A DNA stretch of 64,000 nucleotides from Achromobacter spanius. Its GTDB lineage: Bacteria > Pseudomonadota > Gammaproteobacteria > Burkholderiales > Burkholderiaceae_B. Positions 27,262 through 35,868 of the stretch are shown here, piece by piece. Each line of letters begins with the position of its first letter. Positions within the stretch are counted from its first letter, which is position 1. Under the pieces are notes generated by a model that had not been told where the DNA came from, did no database searches, and worked only from the letters and a program-made list of their open reading frames with translations. The stretch is taken from NCBI RefSeq assembly GCF_029637605.1, contig NZ_CP121261.1, positions 5,084,001-5,148,000 of the forward strand, read 5' to 3'. Made by a program: the position numbers and the translations under genes.

Positions 27262-28359
27262 TTACTTGCCGGCCGCGGCGCGCCAGTCCTTGATGAACTG
27301 CAGACGCTTGGTCTGTTCCAGGTAGTCCAGCAGCGTTTCGTTGACCGGAATCGGCTTGAGCGAAGCGCCCAGCTTCTTGGTCATGCCGTCCACGTCGTTG
27401 TCGCCGTCGATGTCGTCGCGCACCGACGCCAGGTCAGCCTGGTTGGCCATGATTTCCTGGCCCTTTTGCGACAGCAGGTAGTCCATCCACAGCTTGGCGG
27501 CGTTGCGGTGCTTGGCCTTCTTGCTGATGAAGGCCACGCGCGACAGCACCAGCGCGTAGTCGGTGGGGTAGGCCACGCCCAGCGACGGATCCGACTTGGC
27601 GCGCGTTTCGGCGTAGGAACCCAGGATGTTGTAGCCGATCAGGTTTTCGCCCGACGACACGCGCTCCATCATGGTGCCGGTGGATGACTGCACTACCAGG
27701 CCGCCCTTGGCGATGTCCTTGAGCGTGTCGAAATACTTGGGGTCGTTGACCTTGTCCTGCACGGCCAGCATGAAGCCCACGGCCGATTTTTCGATGTCGT
27801 AGGTGGTGACCTTGTTCTTGAATTTATCCGGCTGGCTGGCAATCAGCTTGGCCAGGGCGCCGTGCGTGGTCGGCACTTCGTTGGCGGCGATCAGGCGCTT
27901 GTTGTAGATGAACACGGCCGGCTCGTAGGTCGTGCCGTAGGCCGAATCCTTCCACACCGCCCAGCCCGGCAGCTTGCCGGCTTCGGGCGACTTGTATTGC
28001 AGCGCGTAGTCGCTGGCCAGCTTCAAGGCGGAATCCATGGACGAACTCCAGACGACGTCGCCGCTGCTGCCGCCCGCCGCCTGTTCGCTGATGTAGCGGT
28101 TGTAGAGCTCGGTGCTGTTCATGTCGTTGTATTCGACCTTGACGTCTGGATACAGCGCTTCGAAGCCCTTGATGATGGGGCCGGCGGCCTTGGTGTCGGT
28201 GGTCGAATAGATGACGACCTTGCCTTCCTTCTTGGCGCCGTCCAGGATTTTTTGATAGTCGGCCGGGTAACCCGCCGGCGCGGCCTGCGCGAAGGCGCTG
28301 CCGGTGGCGATGGCGAATGCAGCGGCGCAGGCGGCCGCCAGTTGGGACTTGGCAAGCAT
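27262..28359 (-). CDS. ABC transporter periplasmic binding protein (AfuA/FbpA family)
   Basis: A 365-residue protein. Residues 1-24 are a signal peptide (cleavage after AFA). The fold is of the Fe3+/phosphosugar class: KVVIYSTTDTKAAGPIIKGF, YPDVKVEYNDMNSTELYNRY, YNILGSYAETR and LGVAYPTDYALVLSRVAF. The adjacent Tyr pair of ferric-binding FbpA is not seen; the region reads YNILGSY, so the ligand is probably not naked Fe3+. It is a paralogue of the C-terminal half of the neighbouring kinase, with which it shares motifs and length. Confidence 0.9.
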   Translation of the reverse strand: MLAKSQLAAACAAAFAIATGSAFAQAAPAGYPADYQKILDGAKKEGKVVIYSTTDTKAAGPIIKGFEALYPDVKVEYNDMNSTELYNRYISEQAAGGSSGDVVWSSSMDSALKLASDYALQYKSPEAGKLPGWAVWKDSAYGTTYEPAVFIYNKRLIAANEVPTTHGALAKLIASQPDKFKNKVTTYDIEKSAVGFMLAVQDKVNDPKYFDTLKDIAKGGLVVQSSTGTMMERVSSGENLIGYNILGSYAETRAKSDPSLGVAYPTDYALVLSRVAFISKKAKHRNAAKLWMDYLLSQKGQEIMANQADLASVRDDIDGDNDVDGMTKKLGASLKPIPVNETLLDYLEQTKRLQFIKDWRAAAGK

Positions 28360-28434
28360 GATGGTTCGTCTCCGATTGGAATGGGTCTACAGCGGGATCT
28401 GGGTCCCGCCTGCGGCCATCTTAGGAGGCGGCGT

Positions 28435-28452
28435 CTGTCACCGTCCTGTCAC
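28435..28452 (-). promoter_or_regulatory. Direct repeat, candidate response-regulator operator
   Basis: On the minus strand GTGACAG-GACG-GTGACAG: two identical heptamers with an 11-bp period, as in sites bound by tandem dimers of OmpR/PhoB-family regulators. It lies about 75-93 bases upstream of the binding-protein ATG and just after the kinase stop. That the response regulator encoded upstream binds here is inferred. Confidence 0.6.
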
Positions 28453-28467
28453 GGCGGCGGCCGGTGG

Positions 28468-30960
28468 CTAGGGGTAAACCCGCTTCGGCGTATCGGTCAC
28501 CAGGCGCACCCAGTTCTGCACGAAGCGTGAGTGCCGTCGCTGGTCCAGGCCCACCAGCAGCGCGGGGCTCAGCACCACGGGCTGCACGATGCCTTGCGAG
28601 CGTGCCAGCACGGCCTCGGACGTCCAGCGCCCGGGCGTGTCTTCCATGATGGACCCCAGCGCGGCATGGCTGGACGCCACCTGTTGGCCGGCCGGCGACA
28701 GCAGCCAGTCCACCAGCGCGCGCGCCAGGTCGGGGCTGGGCGCGCGCCGCGATATCAGCACCGAGCGCGCCAGCACCAGCACGTAATCCTGCGGAAAGAC
28801 CACGCCGATCTTGCTGCCCGCGGCCTGGCGCGACAGCGCGTACGAGCCCAGCACGTTGTAGGCCAGGTCCAGTTCATCGTGTTCGATGGCGTCCAGGATC
28901 TGCGCGCTGGTGGGCGACAGGCGCACGCCCACCTGGCCCATCGCGTTGGCCAGGCCCCAGAAGTTGGACGAGACCAGTTCGTCCTGTTCGGCCAGCAAAT
29001 AACCCAGGCTGCTGGTGGCGATGTCGTACGTGCCCACGCGGCCTTGCAGGCTGGCCTGCTCGCGTTCCAGCAGGCGCAGAATGTCCTGGCGCGAGCGCGG
29101 TACCGTCTCGTCGGTAAAGCGCTTGGGGTTGTAGACGATCACCGCGGGTTCGAACGTGAAGCCGTAGACCTCGTGGCGCCACACCGCCCACGAGGGCAGC
29201 TTGGACGCGTAGGGTGAGGTGTAGCTTTGCGCGTAGCCATCGTTGGCCAGGCGAATTTGCAGGTCGGACGCCGAACTCATCAGCACGTCTACCTGCGTCA
29301 GGCGCCCGTCGACGGTGGCCTCGTAAAGATCACGGCTGCTGATTTCGCGATACACGACGGTGACGTCGGGCCGTTGCGCCTGAAACCCCTGGATCAGCGG
29401 GGCGACAACCGGCGTGTCGGTTGGGCCCGCGATCACCAGCGTGCGCGACGTGGGCTGCGGGGCGGGGTAGCGGGTGACGATCTCGTGCAGGTCCGCCGCC
29501 TGCACGCGGTCGGGCGCGCCGGCCAGCAGCAGCAAGGCGGTGCACGCGGCGCCCAGCCATGTCATCAGGCCACGGCCGGCGGGTTGAGGCAGCAGCGGCA
29601 GAATGATGCGGGCCGACAGCCCGCCGCCCGGCCGGTCGTGCAGCCAGAGCGAACCGCCATGCGCCGTGGCCACCGACCGCACGATGGCCAGCCCCAAGCC
29701 GGAGCCCGGTTGCGATTCGCCCGCGCGGCCCCGGGTGAAGCGCTGCTGCACGGCTTCCTTTTCGTCGTCGGAAATGCCCGGCCCTCGGTCGGACACCGTC
29801 AGCGCCACGCGGAACCCGGCCACCGGTGTGGCCTGGATGTCCACCGTGCCGTCCGGCGCATAGCGCAGCGCGTTATCAACCAGGTTGCGCAGCATTTCGC
29901 GCAGCGCCACGCGGTCGCCTGACACGCGCGCGCGCCGCACCTCGGGGGCGATATCGATGCGCAGGCGTCGGGCTTCAAGCGGGCCGATGCGGCGGCGTGT
30001 TTCGTTGATGGTTTCCGCCACGCCCACCGGCTCGGGCGGGCCTTTGCCCAGCCGATGCGTGATGGTGGCGTCCATCAGCAATTGGTTGATCAGCTGGCTG
30101 GCGTGCGTGGCGTTCAGGTGGATGCGCGTGATGCGCTCGCGCAGCCGCTTGGGGTCGGTTTCGTCCAGTGCCACCTCGGCCTGCGCGCGCAACGACGCCA
30201 GCGGCGTGCGCACTTGATGCGTGGCATCGGCCACCAGCGTGTTCAGGGTGTCCATGATGACCGACAGGCGTTGCATGAAGGCGTTCAGCGCTTCGACCAG
30301 CCGCCGCACTTCGCGCGGCACCGGCGTGGTGACGGGGGTCAGGTCTTCGGGCGCGCGCGTGCGCAGTTCGCGTTCCAGCACGGCCAGCGGGGCGAATGCT
30401 CGCTGCACGCCGAACCACAGCAGGCCCAGCGCCACCAGGGACATGATCAGCAGCGGCAGCACGCCGCGCCCCAAAATTTCATCGGCCAAGGCCTGGCGTG
30501 AACCCAGCGTTTCCGCCACGCGCACCGTGACCCAACCGGCGTGCTGGCTGGCCGACACCAGGCGCCCCACGGTGGCCACGCGCACGGGTTCGTCGTGATA
30601 CGTCACATAGGCGAATACCGGCGTGGCCGCCAGGGCCAGCGGCAGGTGGGGGGCCAGGTCGCCGTAACCGGTAATCAGGCGGCCGTTGGAGGTGCGGGCT
30701 TCGTAGAACACGCGCTCGCCGCTGGACAGCATGGCCAGGGATGACACGGGCGGTTCCACCGTCACGCCCTCGTCGTCGATCTGCACCGAGCCCGCGATCG
30801 TCAACGCGGACGCAGCCAGCAAACGGTCGAACGCCTGTTCGGCCGCGCGATGCGCGTAGCCCCGCAAGAAAAACACCAGGCCGATCAGCGCGCACGCCAA
30901 CAGGGCGGCGCCCAGCGTGAAGACGCGGCGCCGGATCGAGGCGCTTTCAGGAATGCGCAT
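28468..30960 (-). CDS. Histidine kinase fused to a C-terminal periplasmic binding protein
   Basis: An 830-residue protein. Residues 13-33 and 166-186 are membrane helices flanking a TctE-type periplasmic domain; then HAMP-like region, phospho-acceptor His248 (ATHQVRTPL), N-box with Asn363, G1 DRGPGIS (391) and G2 GSGLGLAIV (420). The kinase ends at about 460. Met466 begins a signal-peptide-like hydrophobic segment ending VQA (488), followed by a complete AfuA-family binding domain to residue 830. The reading frame is unbroken. ATG 30960 overlaps the response regulator stop by 14 bases. A separate start at Met466 (29565), giving a 365-residue protein, or cleavage after residue 488 is possible. 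Confidence 0.88.
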   Translation of the reverse strand: MRIPESASIRRRVFTLGAALLACALIGLVFFLRGYAHRAAEQAFDRLLAASALTIAGSVQIDDEGVTVEPPVSSLAMLSSGERVFYEARTSNGRLITGYGDLAPHLPLALAATPVFAYVTYHDEPVRVATVGRLVSASQHAGWVTVRVAETLGSRQALADEILGRGVLPLLIMSLVALGLLWFGVQRAFAPLAVLERELRTRAPEDLTPVTTPVPREVRRLVEALNAFMQRLSVIMDTLNTLVADATHQVRTPLASLRAQAEVALDETDPKRLRERITRIHLNATHASQLINQLLMDATITHRLGKGPPEPVGVAETINETRRRIGPLEARRLRIDIAPEVRRARVSGDRVALREMLRNLVDNALRYAPDGTVDIQATPVAGFRVALTVSDRGPGISDDEKEAVQQRFTRGRAGESQPGSGLGLAIVRSVATAHGGSLWLHDRPGGGLSARIILPLLPQPAGRGLMTWLGAACTALLLLAGAPDRVQAADLHEIVTRYPAPQPTSRTLVIAGPTDTPVVAPLIQGFQAQRPDVTVVYREISSRDLYEATVDGRLTQVDVLMSSASDLQIRLANDGYAQSYTSPYASKLPSWAVWRHEVYGFTFEPAVIVYNPKRFTDETVPRSRQDILRLLEREQASLQGRVGTYDIATSSLGYLLAEQDELVSSNFWGLANAMGQVGVRLSPTSAQILDAIEHDELDLAYNVLGSYALSRQAAGSKIGVVFPQDYVLVLARSVLISRRAPSPDLARALVDWLLSPAGQQVASSHAALGSIMEDTPGRWTSEAVLARSQGIVQPVVLSPALLVGLDQRRHSRFVQNWVRLVTDTPKRVYP

Positions 30961-31618
30961 GGCTGCGGGCCTGATAGCCAACGCCGCGCACGGTAACGAT
31001 GTCGATCGACGCGCCCGCCAGCTTCTTGCGCAGCCGCGAAATCAACAGCTCCAGCGCGTTGAGCGAGCCGTCGTCCAGATCGAACAGCTGGTTCATCAGC
31101 CGTTCCTTGGCCACGGTCTGGCCAATGCGGCCCAACAGGATCTCCAGCAAGCGGAATTCGCGCCGGCCCAGTTCCAGCGGCGCGCCGGCAAGCGTGGCGC
31201 TGCGGCCGGCCAGGTCCAGGCCCAGGTTGCCGTAGGACGTGATGCTGCTGGTCTGCCCGGCAGGCCGCCGCATGAGCGCGCGCAGCCGGGCTTCGAGTTC
31301 GCGCAGGTCGAAGGGCTTGACCAGGTAGTCGTCGGCGCCCAGGTCCAGCATGTCGATCTTGTCTTCGATTTCCGCGCGCGCGGTCATGACCAGCACGGGG
31401 GCGTCGACCCCGGCGGCGCGCAGTTCCCGGATAACCAGGAACCCGTCCTTGCCAGGCAGGTTGATGTCCAGCACCAGCGCGTCCCAAGTCTCGTCCAGGC
31501 CCCAGCGCAAGGCGGCCACGCCGTCCCGCACCCATTGGACGCTATGGCCCGCGGACCGCAACTTGCTTTCCACGGCATCGCCCAGGTCAAGGTTGTCCTC
31601 GACCAGCAGAATGCGCAT
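30947..31618 (-). CDS. OmpR-family response regulator (TctD-like)
   Basis: A 223-residue regulator: receiver with acidic pocket VEDN, phospho-acceptor Asp51 (LVLDINLPG), the switch Thr/Ser region VMTARAEIED and Lys in VKPFDL, then a winged-helix DNA-binding domain (ELGRREFRLLEILL, RLRKKL, VRGVGYQA). It is the partner of the kinase encoded next and probably controls the ABC transporter genes. CGGAGA lies upstream of ATG 31618. Confidence 0.95.
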   Translation of the reverse strand: MRILLVEDNLDLGDAVESKLRSAGHSVQWVRDGVAALRWGLDETWDALVLDINLPGKDGFLVIRELRAAGVDAPVLVMTARAEIEDKIDMLDLGADDYLVKPFDLRELEARLRALMRRPAGQTSSITSYGNLGLDLAGRSATLAGAPLELGRREFRLLEILLGRIGQTVAKERLMNQLFDLDDGSLNALELLISRLRKKLAGASIDIVTVRGVGYQARSHAHS

Positions 31619-31670
31619 GTTTGTCTCCGTTGTTTTTGGGTTTTGTTTTTGTTTTTTTGTTTTGGTGTTG
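31619..31670 (-). promoter_or_regulatory. A/C-rich leader of the response-regulator gene
   Basis: On the transcribed strand the leader is almost free of U and G (runs of CAAAAAC and AAAACAAAA type). This would leave the ribosome site unstructured and favour translation; it also differs sharply from the GC-rich surroundings. The promoter is not visible and must lie further upstream. Confidence 0.5.
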
Positions 31671-31706
31671 GTGCTTGGCTGGGGGGTGGGCTGGTGGAGG
31701 TTGTTT

Positions 31707-31772
31707 GATGGGTTGCGCGCGTTGGGCCGTGTTTCAGTAGCATGAAGCCGCGCGCGCTTCACCCATCCTACG
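31707..31772. repeat. Dispersed repeat element overlapping the RNase II-like stop codon
   Basis: Ends GATGGGTTGCGCGCG (31707) and CGCGCTTCACCCATCCTACG (to 31772), the same pair as in the 19.4-kb elements. The CTA within it (31768-31770) is the TAG stop of the RNase II-like gene on the minus strand. Confidence 0.75.
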
Positions 31773-33663
31773 TGCCAGTGGGGGGGAGTTCGCCTACGTA
31801 GCGGCAGTCTGGCTCCAGGGCTAGTTCGTCCATGCCGAGGATGTCGATTTCGACGGCGGTGCCGCGTTCCAGTTCTGGCATGCCGCCCACGCGGGTTACC
31901 AGCGGTGCGTTGGCGAAGCGGACCAGATCGTCGCGCAGCACATGCGCCACGGTGCGGGTCACGCCGTGCTGCTTGAGCCAGCGCAGGCACCAGTAGCGTT
32001 CCATGGCGCTTTGGAATTCGGCCCAGGCGGCGTACTGCGCGTCGAAGGCGCCGATGATGGCGAACAGGTCCGCGTCGCGCGGCTTGAACGGGGCCACCAG
32101 GCGCGCCGATACGCCGTGTTCCACCGCGGCGATCAACTGCCATTGGTTGACCAGGTCCACATAGCGGCGCAGCGGCGACGTGCTCCACGCATATTGCGGC
32201 ACGCCGATCGCTTCGTGCGGCAGCGCCTGCGTGCTCATGCGCACGCGGCCCGCCTGCTGCGAACGGTAGATGCCCGGCACGCCATGCTGGTGCAGCAGGC
32301 CGCCCCACAGGTTGTTGGCCAGGATCATGTATTCAGCCACCATGCGGTCCAGCGGCGCGTTGCGCTGGCGCGGCACCAGGCGCACCGGGGTGTCCGGGTC
32401 GTCGGGGTTGCCGTCCAGGTAGAAGCTGTATTCCACGCGGGAATTGTTTTCGGGCTTGCCGCGCACGTTTTCGCGTTGCGCCGACAGCGCCTGCGCCAGC
32501 TTCCACAGCGGACGCAGCCAGTGGCCGTAAGGAATATCGGCAGACGGGTCGGCCAGGCTGGCTTCGGTGACCTGCGCGTCCAGCATGTTGTGGCGCAGGT
32601 TTTCGCGCACCACCACCCGTTCCAGGCGCGTCTCGGACTCAATGACTTCGCCCGTTTCAGGGTCGGCCACCACGTACAGCGACAGCACGGGCACTTCGCG
32701 GCCCGCGTCCAGCGAGAACGCCTTGATGACGTTGTCGGGCTGCATCGGGATCTTGTCGCCCGGCATGTAGACGGTGGACAGGCGCGCGCGCGCCAGCTTG
32801 TCGAATTCGCTGTCGCGGGTCACTGACAGACCGGGGGCGGCCACGTGCACGCCCACGCGCAGGCGCCCGTCGGGCAGCGTGGTGACGGACAGCGCGTCGT
32901 CGATCTCGGTGGTGGTGACGTCGTCCACCGAATAGATTTCGGCGTCCGACAGCGGCAGCTCGCGGTCGATGGGCGGCAGTTCCAGTTCGGGGAATTCCAG
33001 CCCGCGCGGGAAGTTCACCGCCAGGAAGCGACGCTTGTGCAGCGCCAGCGCATGCGGCCACGCGCCCAGTTCCAGCAGCAGGCGGTCGGGGCTCTTGCCC
33101 AGCTTGGCGCAGGCGGCGTCCAGCGCCTTCCATTGCTGCGAATTCTTGTCCGGACGGATCAACAGGGTTTCGGCAACTTGGGCAATGGGCTCGGGCAAGC
33201 GGCCCGCGGCCATCTCGTCGACCCATTCCTGTTGCTGCTCGGCCTGGCGCTGCTTCTTTTCCAGCGCGGCCAGCGCGGCGGCCAGGATGTCTGGCGGGGC
33301 GGGGCGGTAGCGGCCCTTGCCACGGCGGTGGAAATACGCGGGCGCGCTGTGCAGGCGCATCAGCAGCGCGGCGTGTTCCACGGGCGTGGGGGTGTGGCCA
33401 AAGTAGTCGGTCGCAAGCGCCGGTGTGTCGAATTCTTCCTGGGGGGCACATTCCCAAAGGAATTGCAGGTCCAGTTCTTCGGCGGCCGCGGCGGCCTGGC
33501 TCATCAGCGCCGCCGGTTCGGGCGACGCGAAATTGAACAGGGTGTTGGCGCGCTTGATTTTGCTGCGCTTGCCCGATTCCGACTCCACCTGCAGGCTGGC
33601 GTCGGTTTCGGACAGGATGTTGCCGGCCTTGAAGCTGCCGTCATCTTCGTAAAACACATACAT
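31768..33663 (-). CDS. RNase II/RNB-family exoribonuclease
   Basis: A 631-residue protein with an RNB catalytic domain. The active-site stretch reads VDDVTTTEIDDALSV; in E. coli RNase II the four acids are Asp, and here the second is Glu. Later GDKIPMQPDNVIKAFSLDAG, and near the end the conserved STSPLRRYVDLVNQWQL. These enzymes degrade single-stranded RNA 3' to 5'. The stop codon comes from a dispersed repeat element. Confidence 0.88.
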   Translation of the reverse strand: MYVFYEDDGSFKAGNILSETDASLQVESESGKRSKIKRANTLFNFASPEPAALMSQAAAAAEELDLQFLWECAPQEEFDTPALATDYFGHTPTPVEHAALLMRLHSAPAYFHRRGKGRYRPAPPDILAAALAALEKKQRQAEQQQEWVDEMAAGRLPEPIAQVAETLLIRPDKNSQQWKALDAACAKLGKSPDRLLLELGAWPHALALHKRRFLAVNFPRGLEFPELELPPIDRELPLSDAEIYSVDDVTTTEIDDALSVTTLPDGRLRVGVHVAAPGLSVTRDSEFDKLARARLSTVYMPGDKIPMQPDNVIKAFSLDAGREVPVLSLYVVADPETGEVIESETRLERVVVRENLRHNMLDAQVTEASLADPSADIPYGHWLRPLWKLAQALSAQRENVRGKPENNSRVEYSFYLDGNPDDPDTPVRLVPRQRNAPLDRMVAEYMILANNLWGGLLHQHGVPGIYRSQQAGRVRMSTQALPHEAIGVPQYAWSTSPLRRYVDLVNQWQLIAAVEHGVSARLVAPFKPRDADLFAIIGAFDAQYAAWAEFQSAMERYWCLRWLKQHGVTRTVAHVLRDDLVRFANAPLVTRVGGMPELERGTAVEIDILGMDELALEPDCRYVGELPPTGT

Positions 33664-33740
33664 GGTGGGGATCTTCCTGGGCGACGCGCACGCGCCGCCT
33701 TGCGCAGCTATATAGATAGAGTGTTGATGCCTGGTACTGA

Positions 33741-34343
33741 TTATTGAGGGCGAACCTGCTTGCCGCCAAGGGCGAATTCAAGCACCTCGGGCATCCAACG
33801 TTCAAAATCGGACAAACCGTGGTCGCTGCCTTCGACGATACGCTGCTGGCAACCCAGGTAGCGATCGCGCATTTCACGCCAATCCAGCACCTCGTCGCCA
33901 GTTGCCGCCAGCAGGAAGTACCGGTCGGGCTGGGTGATACGAGGCACGTGGATGGCCGCCAATTCGGCCACATATTCGGGCAAAAAGACGAACGGCGCGT
34001 TGGAATGATACATGTGGTGCTCGCCCACCTGGGTGGCCAGGTCGCGCGCCGCCTCGACGGCGGGGTTCAACAGCACGGCCTTGCAGCCCAGTTGCTCGGC
34101 CAGCCAGGTGGCGTAGAAGCCGCCCAGCGATGAGCCGATCACGGTCAGCGCGCGGGGGCTGTCCGCGCCCTGCAATTGGCGTTGGGCAATGTCCATGCAC
34201 AGCGCAATGGCTTGCCTGGGGCTGGCGGGTAGCTGCGGGCAGGCCCATAGCGCGGCCAGCCCGCGCTGGGCCATGGCGTCGGCCATCTGCCGGGCCTTGG
34301 TGGAGCTTGGCGAGGAACGAAAACCGTGCAGGTAGAGGATCAT
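33741..34343 (-). CDS. YqiA/YcfP-like alpha/beta-hydrolase
   Basis: A 200-residue esterase-type protein: MILYLHGFRSSPSSTK at the start, nucleophile motif GSSLGGFYATWLAEQ, Asp in ATGDEVLDWREM and the catalytic His in GSDHGLSDF. The start at ATG 34343 places LHGF at the N-terminus as in YqiA; an upstream in-frame start would add residues unlike the family. Substrate unknown. Confidence 0.87.
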   Translation of the reverse strand: MILYLHGFRSSPSSTKARQMADAMAQRGLAALWACPQLPASPRQAIALCMDIAQRQLQGADSPRALTVIGSSLGGFYATWLAEQLGCKAVLLNPAVEAARDLATQVGEHHMYHSNAPFVFLPEYVAELAAIHVPRITQPDRYFLLAATGDEVLDWREMRDRYLGCQQRIVEGSDHGLSDFERWMPEVLEFALGGKQVRPQ

Positions 34344-34368
34344 TTCGTGCTCGTCCAGGAGTGGGTAT

Positions 34369-35739
34369 TCAGCCGCGCGCCCGCAGCGCATCCAGCAGTT
34401 TGCCGTGGACGCCGCCAAAGCCGCCGTTGCTCATGACCAGCACCTGGTCGCCGGGGCGGGCGGCGGCGGTCACGGCCGCGACCAGCGCGTCGATGTCATC
34501 GTAACTGGACGCCCGGTCGCCCAGCGGCGCCAGGACCTCGGCCGGGTTCCAGCCCAGGGCGTGCTTGCCACTGTGCGCGCCGAAGCAGAACACCAGGTCG
34601 GCGTCGGCCAGGGCATCGGGCAGGCGGGCGGCCATGGTGCCCAGCTTCATCGTGTTGGAGCGCGGTTCCAGCACCGCCAGGATGCGGGCCGATCCGACCT
34701 GCCGGCGCAGCCCTTCCAGCGTAGTGGCGATGGCGGTGGGGTGATGCGCGAAATCGTCGAACACCCTGACGCCGTTGACCGTGCCGCGCAACTCCATGCG
34801 GCGCTTCACGCCGGCAAAGCGGGTCAGGGCGGCGATGCCGTCGGCGGCCGCAACGCCAGCGTGTTCGGCGGCGGCCAGCGCGGCCAGGGCGTTCATGCGG
34901 TTGTGTTCGCCGCTCAGGTTCCAGCGCACGGTGCCGGCTTCGATGCCGTTGCGCAGCACGGCGAACGCGCCCGCATCATCGGGCGGCGATGCTTGCCAGG
35001 CGCCATCGGGGCCGAACGTGACGGTTTCAGACCAGCATCCGCGCGCAATCACACGGTCCAGCGCGTCGCAATGGGCGGGGCGCACGATGCGGCCGGATGC
35101 GGGGATGGTGCGCACCAGATGGTGGAATTGGGTTTCGATGGCCGCCAGATCGGGGAAGATGTCGGCGTGGTCGTATTCCAGATTGTTCAGGATGGCGGTG
35201 CGCGGGCGGTAATGGACAAACTTTGAGCGCTTGTCGAAGAAGGCCGTGTCGTATTCGTCCGCCTCGATCACGAAGGGACGGCGCGCGGGGTCGTAGCGGG
35301 CCGACACGTGCAGGTCCGCCGCCACGCCGCCGATCAGGAAGTTGGGCGCCAGGCCCGCGGCTTCCAATATCCAGGCCAGCATCGAGCTGGTGGTGGTCTT
35401 GCCGTGGGTGCCTGCCACCGCCAGCACGTGTGCGCCCGGCAGGATGTTGTCGCCCAGCCATTGCGGGCCGGACACGTAGCGCGCGCCGGATTCCAAAATG
35501 GCTTCCATCAGCGGGTTGCCGCGGCTGACCACGTTGCCGATCACGTACAGGTCGGGCGCAAGCGCCATCTGTTCGGGGCCAAAGCCTTCGATCAGATCGA
35601 TGCCTTGTTCGGATAACTGGGTACTCATGGGCGGGTACACGCCCGCGTCGCAACCCGTGACCTTGTGGCCGGCGGCCCGCGCAATCAGCGCCAAGCCGCC
35701 CATGAACGTACCGCAGATGCCAAGTATGTGCAGGTGCAT
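34369..35739 (-). CDS. mpl: UDP-MurNAc:L-Ala-gamma-D-Glu-meso-DAP ligase
   Basis: A 456-residue Mur ligase of peptidoglycan recycling. MHLHILGICGTFMGGLALIARA at the start and the ATP motif AGTHGKTTTSSML are typical of Mpl, with NLEYDHADIF and LSGEHNRMNALAA for substrate binding. It rejoins the recycled tripeptide to UDP-MurNAc. ATG 35739 matches the family start; the longer frame is spurious. It lies 25 bases upstream of the esterase gene. Confidence 0.95.
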   Translation of the reverse strand: MHLHILGICGTFMGGLALIARAAGHKVTGCDAGVYPPMSTQLSEQGIDLIEGFGPEQMALAPDLYVIGNVVSRGNPLMEAILESGARYVSGPQWLGDNILPGAHVLAVAGTHGKTTTSSMLAWILEAAGLAPNFLIGGVAADLHVSARYDPARRPFVIEADEYDTAFFDKRSKFVHYRPRTAILNNLEYDHADIFPDLAAIETQFHHLVRTIPASGRIVRPAHCDALDRVIARGCWSETVTFGPDGAWQASPPDDAGAFAVLRNGIEAGTVRWNLSGEHNRMNALAALAAAEHAGVAAADGIAALTRFAGVKRRMELRGTVNGVRVFDDFAHHPTAIATTLEGLRRQVGSARILAVLEPRSNTMKLGTMAARLPDALADADLVFCFGAHSGKHALGWNPAEVLAPLGDRASSYDDIDALVAAVTAAARPGDQVLVMSNGGFGGVHGKLLDALRARG

Positions 35740-35868
35740 TGAAAACTCTCCTGTCCGGCATTGTATATATAGCGGTGAGTGGGGCGCCGAGCCGGGGGCT
35801 CCAAGCCGGGCACCACCCGGCCACGCCGCAACAACGCGCAAAACAGCAGCAGCGGTTATGATCGCGCC

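Noticed and set aside
27262..28359. Ferric iron-binding protein (FbpA)
   Set aside because: Fold class fits, but no adjacent Tyr pair is visible where FbpA has one; called only as AfuA/FbpA family.
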